Below, piece after piece: positions 42,680-53,047 of a DNA stretch of 64,000 nucleotides; the first letter of the stretch is position 1, and every line of letters starts with the position of its first letter. Source of the stretch: Ciborinia camelliae (lineage: Eukaryota; Ascomycota; Leotiomycetes; Helotiales; Sclerotiniaceae); assembly GCA_025890175.1 (NCBI GenBank), contig JANPYM010000013.1, positions 130,673 through 194,672 on the forward strand. The letters are read 5' to 3'. Position numbers and translations under genes: made by a program. Below the pieces are notes generated by a model. That model made no database searches and had not been told where the DNA came from. It was given only the letters and a program-made list of their open reading frames with translations.

Positions 42680-45280
42680 CTAAAACCCGAGAGAAAAAAA
42701 ACTTACCACTCGTTGAAATTCGTGATCAATCCCAAGTTGAACTATAAGTCTGAGACGATTCCAAAAATTCCCCCGGGATTCCTGTGCGCTCGCCGATTTA
42801 TTCGCGGGATCCTTGTTCGAGATGCATGTGGGATTGGATATGGATGTGGGAGATGCAGTGAGACGGTATATGGATGTAAGGAGATAAAGGATCATGATCG
42901 ATGCGGATATCTCGAGATGTCTTGATGCTGTCACGGTGACGGCGAGACCAAGTGCTAGGGCGGCGAGGGTGGTGAGTGTGGTCCTAGAAAGGGCGGTAAT
43001 TGAAGTGCATCCCGAAGTATTGTGGCTGAAGTTGGATAGAGGTACGGTGGTATTATCCTGAGTCTTCGAAACAGTCTTGACATGATGATCAACGGCGGCG
43101 AAGTTCGAAGAGCCAGGATTTACGTCGTCGGAAGAGATTGGAGAGATCATTGAAGACTTTTCCACAAGTGCGAAGCTGGGAGAGATGGCTCGGACGTGAC
43201 CTAGTACAGTGACGTCTCCTGTAGGAACTACGCCAGATATTACCCGTGACGTAGGATCTACAACGAACCTGGATCTTGGACTTGACATCGACGAGCTGAC
43301 GGCTAGGTGTGTAGGTACAAGGTTGGTGCCCACGCTCGATACCTGTTGATCTAGTGAAGTTGTCGTGGCAAAGTTTGTACGTCGTGATGAGATACGATCG
43401 CCAATTCGTCGGACAGCAGGACTAAGAGATGCATCATCTATTGAGGGTGATGGTCTTGCCAAAGTGCTAGCGGATTCGTGGTGTTTGGTAGAGGTTACGA
43501 CGCTTTCGCCTTGTGCGTCTTCCACGGTATTCTGAAGTAGTTCTGGCCTAGACTTAGTCGAGGATGAGAGTGTTGATTCAAAGCTCCATGGGGTTTCTTC
43601 ATGAACAGGGCTACTATTAGAAGTAAAGCTTAGGCTGTCGGAGTGGAGTGTACTACTCAATCTGTTCGATGAGGTCGACCTAGAAAAGTTTGTATTCATG
43701 AAGGAGTCGTTGCCGCCACGGAATTCGCCCGGAGTCGAAACTGGTTGACCAGCGTAAGTACCATAAACATGTGGTTCGCCATTTCCAGATAGGAAAGCAT
43801 TTACAAGCTCATGGCCGTGATCATCGATGCGGCTGCACTCGCGTTTCAAGAGTTCTTGGTGTTTCTTGCGATCGCTACAGATAATTTCCTTCTTGCTAGA
43901 TTCTGAACCTTGTGGTTGGTGACAATTATCAATTGGTGAGAAGCCGAATGTTGTAGGGAGGTGTTGTATGGTGGTTGAAACGCCGGTCTGAGAAATCTCC
44001 GCCGGTAATACCGATGAGATGTTGTGTGCTTGAGACCTCGAAACTGGGGCGTGTAGGAAACTGTTACTCTTCCCAGGAGATTCATCCGCTACAGCTTGTG
44101 GATGAGCTTGTTGAGTATGGGTTGGAGAGAGATTCTGTGAATCACCAAGTGAATCGAAGAAATCTAGGTCAGATTGTTGAGTTGGAGGAATAGATTGTGA
44201 GTTGACATCTGCATAAGTCCATGGTTGTGTGTTGTAGTTTGGTAGATGGCTGGAGTTATTGAATGACTGAGTACTAAAAGATGAAGATTGATCAAATGAT
44301 GGGAAGTCAAATGATAGATTATCATCCATGGTAGAGAAGGTGGTATCAAAATCATGGAAAGTATCGAAGTTGGTCATGTTGAAGTCGCTGTATTGGGTAT
44401 CGAATCCTGGGATAGACATATCTGGGTTCCATTGGTTGAAGTCGTCTTCCGGAAAAAGAACAAAATCTTCAATGGCAAATGAATCAACGGGAGGACTACT
44501 TTTTTCAGAGTCTTGTGTTGTGTCTCGAGATAAAGAAGGAGTTGAGGCAGCAGGACTTGGGTTTGATTGTGAAGGAGGAGAAGGTTTGACTGATGTAGAT
44601 GTTCTAGACATCTCTGTATGTGAGGACCGTCTATGAGATGGGTCACACTTTAATTCAATTAGCAATATTCGACAATGAGGTAAGGTAAGAAGACCCACTC
44701 TGATCTTCTTTCGCTTGCATTCATTGCAAGCTTTGATGATCCTCATCAGATGTGCATGCTCTCTCTGTTCTTTCGTTTTTGTACCTCGACCAGCAGAATT
44801 TGTAACATCGATACCATCTTTGGTCATGATTGAGAAGCCAGGTAGTCTCACCTCCGCAGGCTTCTTGATATCTTTCTTCGTCTTCTTTGCAACTCGTGAC
44901 CCTCTAGTTCGATTTGGAGGGGTGCTAATTGAACCATAAGTGGAATCGGCAAAGGTAGCTGAGGAGGCAGGGCTAGGAGTGAAAATTGGTGGACTCAATC
45001 CTGAGGATTGTGATTGAGGACTTTGCTCGAAGTCCCATGGCATAACATCGTATCGACGAACGAGTGAACCAGTGTTGATATCAACGGTAGCATGGTTATA
45101 GAAATCAATTGTCACGGTGGAAAGCTTATCTTGTTTACAAGCATTTCCAAGAACGTAAGCATCAATCAATTCCTCAAGCTCTTTTGAACCAAGAGCAGGT
45201 TGGAATTGAAGTGGTGCACCCAGAAAAGGTTGGGTGATGGTGAAGGATTTGAAAGTAGGCATTTGATTTCCTGTAGACAT
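42680..45280 (-). CDS. Half-zinc-cluster protein with C-terminal membrane segments
   Basis: The frame is open for 866 codons, but a 51-bp in-frame intron (44648-44698) almost certainly splits it. Exons 45280-44699 and 44647-42680 give 849 aa, and splicing turns CNECKRKKIR plus filler into CNECKRKKIRCDPSHRR. That motif (Cys185, Cys188, Cys195) is the first half of a Zn2Cys6 cluster; the second three cysteines are absent. The N-terminal FTITQPFLGAPLQFQPALGS block and the CDPSHRR motif recur in filamentous ascomycetes, to my knowledge without assigned function. The middle is a long Ser/Thr/Asn-rich disordered region. About residues 750-792 contain two hydrophobic segments (TLAALALGLAVTV and IMILYLLTSIY), suggesting membrane anchoring. 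A GTAAGT just before the stop (after 42708) could be a donor for an extra final exon. Confidence 0.8.
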   Translation of the reverse strand: MSTGNQMPTFKSFTITQPFLGAPLQFQPALGSKELEELIDAYVLGNACKQDKLSTVTIDFYNHATVDINTGSLVRRYDVMPWDFEQSPQSQSSGLSPPIFTPSPASSATFADSTYGSISTPPNRTRGSRVAKKTKKDIKKPAEVRLPGFSIMTKDGIDVTNSAGRGTKTKEQREHAHLMRIIKACNECKRKKIRVGLLTLPHCRILLIELKCDPSHRRSSHTEMSRTSTSVKPSPPSQSNPSPAASTPSLSRDTTQDSEKSSPPVDSFAIEDFVLFPEDDFNQWNPDMSIPGFDTQYSDFNMTNFDTFHDFDTTFSTMDDNLSFDFPSFDQSSSFSTQSFNNSSHLPNYNTQPWTYADVNSQSIPPTQQSDLDFFDSLGDSQNLSPTHTQQAHPQAVADESPGKSNSFLHAPVSRSQAHNISSVLPAEISQTGVSTTIQHLPTTFGFSPIDNCHQPQGSESSKKEIICSDRKKHQELLKRECSRIDDHGHELVNAFLSGNGEPHVYGTYAGQPVSTPGEFRGGNDSFMNTNFSRSTSSNRLSSTLHSDSLSFTSNSSPVHEETPWSFESTLSSSTKSRPELLQNTVEDAQGESVVTSTKHHESASTLARPSPSIDDASLSPAVRRIGDRISSRRTNFATTTSLDQQVSSVGTNLVPTHLAVSSSMSSPRSRFVVDPTSRVISGVVPTGDVTVLGHVRAISPSFALVEKSSMISPISSDDVNPGSSNFAAVDHHVKTVSKTQDNTTVPLSNFSHNTSGCTSITALSRTTLTTLAALALGLAVTVTASRHLEISASIMILYLLTSIYRLTASPTSISNPTCISNKDPANKSASAQESRGNFWNRLRLIVQLGIDHEFQRVVSFFSLGF

Positions 45281-47217
45281 TGTAGATTTGAATTGACTAC
45301 AGCCTTATCGATTAGATAGATGATTTGGAGAAAGTGATAGGGTTTCTGGAATGATCAAGGGGTTTGTTCCAAGTGATTCTACTTGCCGTTGAATTCACAG
45401 AATCAACGACGAGAAGGTATAACCGTTGGAATAGATGAAGAGGAATCTTGCGAAGGAAAAGACAAAAAGGTTTGGAGGCCTGAAAGGAAATTCTGTATCT
45501 AATATGACTTTCCAGTTCACCTCACGCAGCATGTCATATTGAATCCTTGTTAAATCGCCATACCTATTTTGTACCGGCGAGTCTTATTGTGGATCTCATA
45601 GAATCGATATGATTGGTTCACATAATATTCAATGAGCAGTAGCCTTTTCGGCCAACCAAAAAAGGAAAAGCGTGGTTCCCCACGATTTTCTTCGCGTAAC
45701 CATCAGATTGACAGCTGAAGGTAGTTTGGGTAGCTGTCTCATGGGGGTAGGTAAGGTTTGATATGATTGATCAATGGAACTCACTCATCATGCAATTCTT
45801 CATGCAATTCCCGTACAATGATACAATGATATCGGGAATTTCAAGGACGGGAATACTAAATTGATATAGACCTTTCTCGAGTGGCGCACTTGCGGGTTCA
45901 ATGTTGACTTGTAATTTGATGATATACGGATAGATGATAGGTAGATGATAGATGACTCATATCTTCTCATATGCCTCACATATTCCGTTGCTCATTCTGC
46001 AGCCTTTTGAACCAAATACTACAAGTCTGCAACACTCTTCACGAGAGGACTCATAATTTGTGGGGCAAGGCTGATGAGTATGATTTCTACTCGGTGCATT
46101 ATCTTTTGGGGACAGATGACTACCTCTCAATGACTTTAAGGTCGCGTCTGGAGATAAGAATTCTTTGGACCGGCCGAGTCTTAATTGCGGGACGGGTATG
46201 CGGATAAATACCACTCATTGATCGGACCCGATTGATCGACCCCAAGCCGGATAATTGATTAAAGTTGCCGATGAGGATCATTGATTTTTCGACTTCCAAC
46301 GTCGATGATTTGGAAATGGTTGATCTAGCTGGCAATTTTGAAATGTCCATATTCAATCTTGAGATGAATAGTTAAAATTCGGGGTTATTTTGAGTTATTG
46401 GAGTGTTTATACAACAAATATCATGAAATAATATCCTAAGCATTAACAACACCAGTGCCAGCGTAAAGCTTCGATGAAACCCCCCCCCCGCCCCTCCAAA
46501 GAAAAAATATATTGCATCAAGGACTTCTGAACCTGAAAGTACCAGTACATGAGCCCTCAACACATCCGACCCATGAATACTCAATCATAAAGAGTTTTTG
46601 AAATGAAGTCTCGTCGATCTTTGAGCTTCATAGATCGACAACATATTTAGACGTTTAGTTTCTTGAGGACCATCACCTCATATATATATAATTCAATCTC
46701 ATGGGATGAAATCACAGTATATTCATCTAAGTTATCTGCATTTGTAATAATAGTAACTTGAAACCCAGTAGCTCAATACTGAATACAAGTATATCAGTTA
46801 TTTTCCTCGATAGTTTTGGATGGAGATATCTCTCTATCTATATATCTATCTCTCGCTCTATATCTATATATATATATCTCCAATCAACTCCAAAATCACA
46901 ATTCTGCTGATACTGCACTGCACTGCAAGTGTAGATCACAAATCCAATCCAATCCAATCCATCCACCCAACCCCAACCCCAACCCAAGCAATCCTATCCT
47001 ATCCTATCCTATCTGGTACAGTGAAAGTGTGTCAGAAGCACGAAGTTCTCATTATGCTACTGATTGTCTCTGTGCAGCTAGTATTGGCGTAACACTATCC
47101 TACCAAACCCAACCTCCCCCCCTCTTCTCTCATTCATATAATCACCTCAATCACCTAAAATACCCAGTCTACCTAGTCTACCCTAAGTAAATCTACTATT
47201 TCCATTTCCATTCTATC
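45281..47217. other. Intergenic region without supported gene
   Basis: About 1.9 kb with the promoter of the half-zinc-cluster gene on the left. Short open frames have no recognisable content. A C run of about ten lies near 46480-46489, a TATATAT run near 46680 and 46868-46878, AATCC repeats near 46940-46960 and CCTAT repeats near 46993-47013. Confidence 0.5.
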
Positions 47218-47640
47218 CCCCTCTCTCCACCCCCCTTTATCTACCCCCCTCTCTTCATCCCCCCTCTCCATCTATTCTCTCCATCCCCCCTCTCCATCTA
47301 TTCTCTCCATCCCCCCTCTCCATCTATTCTCTCCATCCCCCTCTCTCCATCCCCCCTCTCTCCATCCCCCCTCTCTCCATCCCCCCCTCTCTCCATCCCC
47401 CCTCTCTCCATCCCCCCCTCTCTCCATTCCCCCTCTCTCCATCCCCCTCTCTCCATCCCCCTCTCTCCATCCCCCCTCTCTCCATCCCCCCTCTCCATCT
47501 ATTCTCTCCATCCCCCCTCTCTCCATCCCCCCTCTATCTATTCCATTCATCCCCCCTCTCCCCATCTATCCATCCATCCCCCCCTCTCTCCTATCTATTC
47601 CATTCCATTCCATTCCATTCCATTTTATTTAATTTCATCT
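47218..47640. repeat. C-rich minisatellite, CTCTCTCCATCCCCCC-like unit, then ATTCC array
   Basis: About 360 bp of tandem units of 13-24 bp alternating CTCTCTCCATCCCCC and CTCTCCATCTATTCTCTCCATCCCCC, followed by CATTC pentamers at about 47601-47625. The unit length keeps a minus-strand frame open that would read as Met-Glu-Arg-Gly-Gly-Trp repeats; I regard that as an artefact. Confidence 0.85.
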
Positions 47641-49156
47641 AGGTAGTTTAACTCAAATTTCAAATTTTAAATTTATAAATATTAAATTTCCATTTTTCAC
47701 TTCCCTTCATTTCACTTTTTCCTCCTCCCTTCCCTTCTCTCCCTTCTTTCCTCTTCACTTCTCTCCCTTACTCTGCACTCATTTACTAACTCATTTACTA
47801 ACTCACACACACACACACACTCACTCCGCACTCATTTACTAACTCACACACACACACACACACTCACTCCGCACTCATTTACTAACTCACACATACACAC
47901 ACACACTCTCTCTACACACACATCAAAATATAAAGAATTCCCAAAAAAAATGTAAAAAAAAAAATTTAATTTCGCTTTCGCTTTCGCTATTGCCATACCA
48001 TACAATGCCATGCCATACCCAGCAGACCCAGGCAGACCCAGCAGGTAATTTTTTTTTCTTTCTCTTGGGCCTCAAATCATCTCACATCCTCATCTTCATC
48101 CTCATCCTCATTCTCATTCTCATCCTCATTCTCATCCTCATCCTCATCCCAACTCCCAACTCCTCCTATTCCTATTCCTATTCCTACCCCTCCCCTCCCC
48201 TTCCCCTCTTCCCCTTCATATTCATCCATCGCTAATGTTCGCTCGCTCGCTCGCTCGCTATCTCACTTTATGGCACATTCAGACTATAAACATACACAGG
48301 AGAATTTCCATTGGTTCTTCCTTATTCATACGCGCTCTTCCCTTCCCTTCCCTTTCCTTCCTATCTCGCTGGCCTCATTTCCCATCCATTCATGCCACCA
48401 TTCCATCCGTTCCTAATAAAAGGAATCAAAAAAAAAAAAATCAAAAACAAAAAAAACATTTCACAATCCCCACTCCCGCCGAATGCCCCTGCTATCCGAC
48501 CATTCCCGCATCGCCTAGCGCCATCAAAACAACTACTTTGTATAAAGTATCGCATTTTTTGAGCTTTCCCTATGTGTATGCATGCCAATTGTATATCGAA
48601 GACGAACCCCACCAGTTTGAAACCCATTGTGCAAGTTTATGAACCCTCTGTGACCAAAAACAAAGCAAAACTTGAAGAAAAAGAATCGAAAACAAACCCA
48701 AACCAGAAAAGTCTCCCGGACCAGAACCAGAACCATATCGCTTCGCAAATGCATAGATAGAAAACCATAACAAAGTATCCATCTGAGTGAATGGGTTTTT
48801 CAAAAACCCCTCTTTTTAATTTCTCTTCTTTTCACTTCCATTGGTTGATCCATATGTCGATCGACATGAAGAGGAAATCTATAACAACCATAAAACACGC
48901 TTATTTGATGACAGCCAAGGAGATCCGATATTTAAACACTTCCCTTCCGCCCTTGTGCATTTTCGGTTGCAAATATCGCACCTACCAAGGCACATCGTTC
49001 AAACTGCATTCAAGATACCCAAGCTAAGGCACTTGGATCTTACGCCCAACAGGTTCTTGGGATAAACCTTCCATTCGAACGTTGAGTGATCCCTCGAGAC
49101 AGTCTCACCTTGGCTTTAATCCCATCAAGTAAACCTCCGTCCCTGTTCCCCATGAT
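47641..49156. repeat. Microsatellite-rich gene-free stretch
   Basis: A 50-57-bp compound repeat at about 47778-47905 joins CGCACTCATTTACTAACTCA with (CA)n. CTTTCG triplets sit near 47972-47988, and a (CATCCT)n/(CATTCT)n array runs at about 48085-48152. CTCG repeats are near 48240-48260. A-rich runs occur at 48428 and 48445. No gene is supported; the 3' end of the nucleotidyltransferase transcript should end near 49100. Confidence 0.65.
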
Positions 49157-52100
49157 CTAACCACCCTTGCGTTCACTTTCGTTGACTGGGAGTTTTTCAC
49201 CATGAGAATTCCCGCCATTAGCAGTCTTAGCCTCATGAGGACCTCGCCCCTTCTTGCCCTTATTCGGAATCTTCTGCCAGCTTCCGGACGATGATCCAGG
49301 TCCACTGCCCTCACTCTTAACAGATCTAGTATGTCCATTTTGTTTCAAATTGGAGGTAGATTGCTTGATTGATTGCTCGGTTCCTATCGAATGCTTTAAA
49401 TTCGTCTTTGGTTGTTCGGCTTTATACTTATCCGAAGTTGAAGCAGATCCATTGAATTTAGGATTCTCGAGCTTCCTGTTGATCGTCGGTGAAGGTGTGC
49501 GCGTCTCATACACAGGCGAGAGATGGGTGAACTCCTTTTGAAGGATGTCGTTATTGCCATGCGCAATGTCTAAGGGTGACATACCGCCATTTTGAGAATT
49601 GCGGATCAACCTGTTCCTCGAATTGGGTGATAATCGTAATGACCCGCCGAGATTATCGGCAGTGGAGTACCCATTCGTAGAGACAGATTGATAACTACTG
49701 GCACCATTTGTAGGGACCAAATTAGAACTAGATCCATTAACGACCAAAGGGGAATCCTCGCTTGGGAAGCTTCGTAAATCTCTTGGTGTAAGCTGCCCTG
49801 AAAGATCTTCCCCCAACGAGATATCACTCTCAGCAAGAGACGCTTGGGATATTGATCCAACAGATCCTCTGGTGTGGGGATTTCTGTGTTCGACTGACCC
49901 CTCACTCGCCAGATTAGCTTCATAATCCCTTAAATTAAGACCTCCTGTAGAACCATTCACGACCAAAGGTCCATGATTGTTCAAGTTGCGGATATTGGAA
50001 CTTGACATCGTATACTGGGTTGGGGCAGACTGTGCCATTGTGAAATGCCCATCATTACCTAGGGGAGAGGGCGACCGAGAAGGATTATGTTTCATGCGAT
50101 CACGAATTGATTGTGGCAGTTGATCGGTTGACAATCGACGTCGACTTCCTGACATATCTCCGAACGAAGGTATCGCTAAAGGTATATCCCTGCGGCTATA
50201 TGTGTGTGTTGGCTCATTGACATAATATCCAACATACTCCTTTGGTGTACTAAGCTCGGGTGGAGTAGTGGCCGTTCGCCTCGACTCATATCCTTGCTCA
50301 TTGCTCTCGTCTGAGATGAAATTGGGTAAAGGAAGTCCATTGGGTTGTTGTCGTAAGGGTTGATACAATCCATGTCCATTGTTACCATGGGCTGGATGGG
50401 CATTTCCTTGCAACAGGGGCGAAGGGGCGGTACGAGTCCCGGGTTGTGAATGTGACCTAATGGACCCATTTTGAGCCATGTTGGAACCCGAACCATTTGT
50501 AATGCTGGACCGATGCACACTCCTCCTCACCTCGGGCACAGCAGCACTCAACTGCGGTGAAGACGGGTTCGTATTTGATGTTGAATATGCGTACATGGGT
50601 TGCCCAGCATATTGAAGAGGATAAAAATACATACCTTCTGGTCGTATAGGAGCCGTTAGAGGTCCTTGATCAAATGAAGGGGTTTGATTTCGATCGGCTG
50701 CTTGTTGTTTAATCGGCATGGCACCGCCTTGTATTCGGCTCTGGGATTGTGCATATGCTTGAGCCTGAGCTTGAGCTTGAGCGTGAGCCTGAGCTTGCTC
50801 TGCATACGATTGTTGCATCAACTGCATCCTTAACGTATTTTCTTGCGCCTGTAAAACAGAATATGTCGTGTAAAGATGATTGTGCAACTGCACTTGTGCT
50901 TGTTGCTGAACCCACTGCTCTTGCGTAGATATACTCGGCGGCATCCCATGTTGTTGATACATCTGATTATCGTAATTACTATTAGATGATCGGCGGCTGC
51001 CATTTGACGAATTGCGATTTGAATGGCTATTACGACCACCACGATGACCTCCTCTACCATTCCTATGCGGGGGATGACTGGCAGTCAATGTTGGCTTTTT
51101 AGATGGAGGTGGCTTCTCCCAAACTCGCTCCTCTGCCTTTGGAAACTCAAACTTTTCACAACACTCATCCAGTTTACCAACAGATACGAGATCAAACGCC
51201 CTCCTCATCTCCTGGTGGATTCCACGGAAGGAGAAATTGTCTGCGGTATTCCCAAGATTGCGACCCACATTGAATGGCTCCTCCACACACAGCATATTGT
51301 TCGTTCCTATCGACCAACCCTTCTCCTGCTTCGATATTTGCTTTCCACTTCGGACCGAGACCACTTGTTTGTCATAATCGAATTCGTGCCCATAGAATCG
51401 AAAAAACTGAAATAGAAGTTCTCCCAATGTTGACTTATTTTTCTGACCAAACTCCTTCAGTGCGTCGACATCGTCTCCGAAGCTGCTCTCGCCGCCGTCC
51501 TTCGTTGGCAGCTTGAGATGAGGTCGCTGGTGTAGTGCTGGTAATACGGGAGGTTCTAGGCTTTGTAGAAAATTGATGATCATGCATATCCAAGTATAGG
51601 AACTCAATGTCGCACCAAATGCTATTAATTGTGAGTAGAAGATTTGGACCAAAACGTTGCCCTTGCTTACCAGCATCATTGATGACCCTTGACTTTGTCC
51701 AATGCTTGATGATCATAGCCAAGGGCCTCACTCGAGGATCAATCTCGATATATGTCTTTATCATCCGAGTGTTCTCTAGGGCCAGAGTATTGTTGACGTT
51801 CATATCGCAGAATAGCTTGAGTTCTGGGTCGAATATCTTGACAATCGGAACCTTCGCAGTCGAAACACATATTACCTTTTGCATACCATCTGGAAAAAAA
51901 AGTATCAGCCATGGTCATCGAGTGAGTTCACAGAGACTTACTCTTTGCAAGTAATTCTGCAATCATGCATACACCCTCCATCACCTTCCAGTCTGTTGTT
52001 ATGCATATATCAACTAAAATTATTAGTAGGGTTTTTCCCCATCATGACTTCTTTTCACTTACCATCGGACTCATCTGTACAAAGCAAATTGCCAGAGGAC

Positions 52101-53047
52101 CCGAAAACATGTACCCGTATATCATGCCCAGGCCACTCATTGTTGAACATATCTTCCAACTTTAACACCAGCTTCCTTCTCCTGTCGTCAGTTTCTGCTG
52201 TTGGCAATAATCGATCATACAATTCGCGCATGTCTGTGGACAATTTTCTCTCCTCGTCCTCCGATAGTTTGCTTTTAACATCTGAATCCTTCAATTGCTC
52301 TAATCGATCATCCCCATCGATGTAACCGAAGCGCCGCCTTGTGAAAGCCATGGCCGTCTCATATGGACATCTTCGTGGGGCGGGAGGTGGTCTTGAAGGT
52401 AGGGTTATATTCGATTCAGAGTATGCTGATCTAGGGGAATGGCTGCCAGGGGCACTCGGTGAAGGTTCTCTCGACTCGAAAGAAAAATTCCTCGCATGCT
52501 GATGTGGTGTGGAAGGTACGGAATTCGATTCTCGAGATAATGTAGAATTTTGATGTTGTATGACTGGTCGTGGAGGGATTTGAGCTGTCAACTCGAATTT
52601 CTTGCCCGGCATCGTTGCTGATATCTCCTTCTCTGTTATGAGAGCGCGCTCGCCTTTATTGGATTTTCGTACGTCCCTATTCCCATGACCGCCCCTCGCA
52701 GCAGGTTTATGTTTTCGTTCAGTGCTAACGCCACTTGAGCTGGATCTCTGTCCTGGCACAGCCTGAATATGTTGTGCTGAGAGTAGTGGGGGGAGTGGTG
52801 CGGTTTGCAGTCCAGTGTTTCTGCCTGAAGAAATGAGCCTGTTGTACCGTACAAGTTGTTGTTGGTGAAATGAAGGTTGTTGGGGGAGTAAAATGGGAAG
52901 AAATTGAGTTGGAAGCTGAGGGAGACCAGGAATACTCGGCGAGGAGCTGGAATTTGAATCGGCGTGGGTATTGCGCCGCACAAGTTGCGACCACTGTGCA
53001 GATTGATATTGATATTGAGAATTACCTGTAGAAGGCTGGCCCTCCAT
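49157..53047 (-). CDS. Cid1-type nucleotidyltransferase (non-canonical poly(A)/poly(U) polymerase)
   Basis: Four exons, 53047-52063, 52013-51942, 51889-51671 and 51621-49157, with introns of 49, 52 and 49 bp, give 1246 aa. Residues 1-220 are Gln/Ser/Pro-rich. The polymerase-beta-type catalytic core is complete: VFGSSGNLLCTDESDVDI places Gly/Ser before Asp328 and Asp330, and the third Asp (381) lies in LFCDMNVNN. The PAP-associated region follows, including IKHWTKSRVINDA and GATLSSYTWICMIINFLQ, then GWSIGTNNMLCVEEPF. The C-terminal 650 residues are disordered, Asn/Ser/Gln-rich, with an RGG-like patch (GRGGHRGGRNS). Such enzymes add A or U (and in Aspergillus CutA/CutB, C/U) to RNA 3' ends and trigger decay. 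The frame runs upstream only through a TTG, so the start is at 53047. Confidence 0.92.

Noticed and set aside
47272..47565. 97-codon minus-strand frame with Met-Glu-Arg-Gly-Gly repeats
   Set aside because: Pure minisatellite translation; the repeat keeps several frames open at once.
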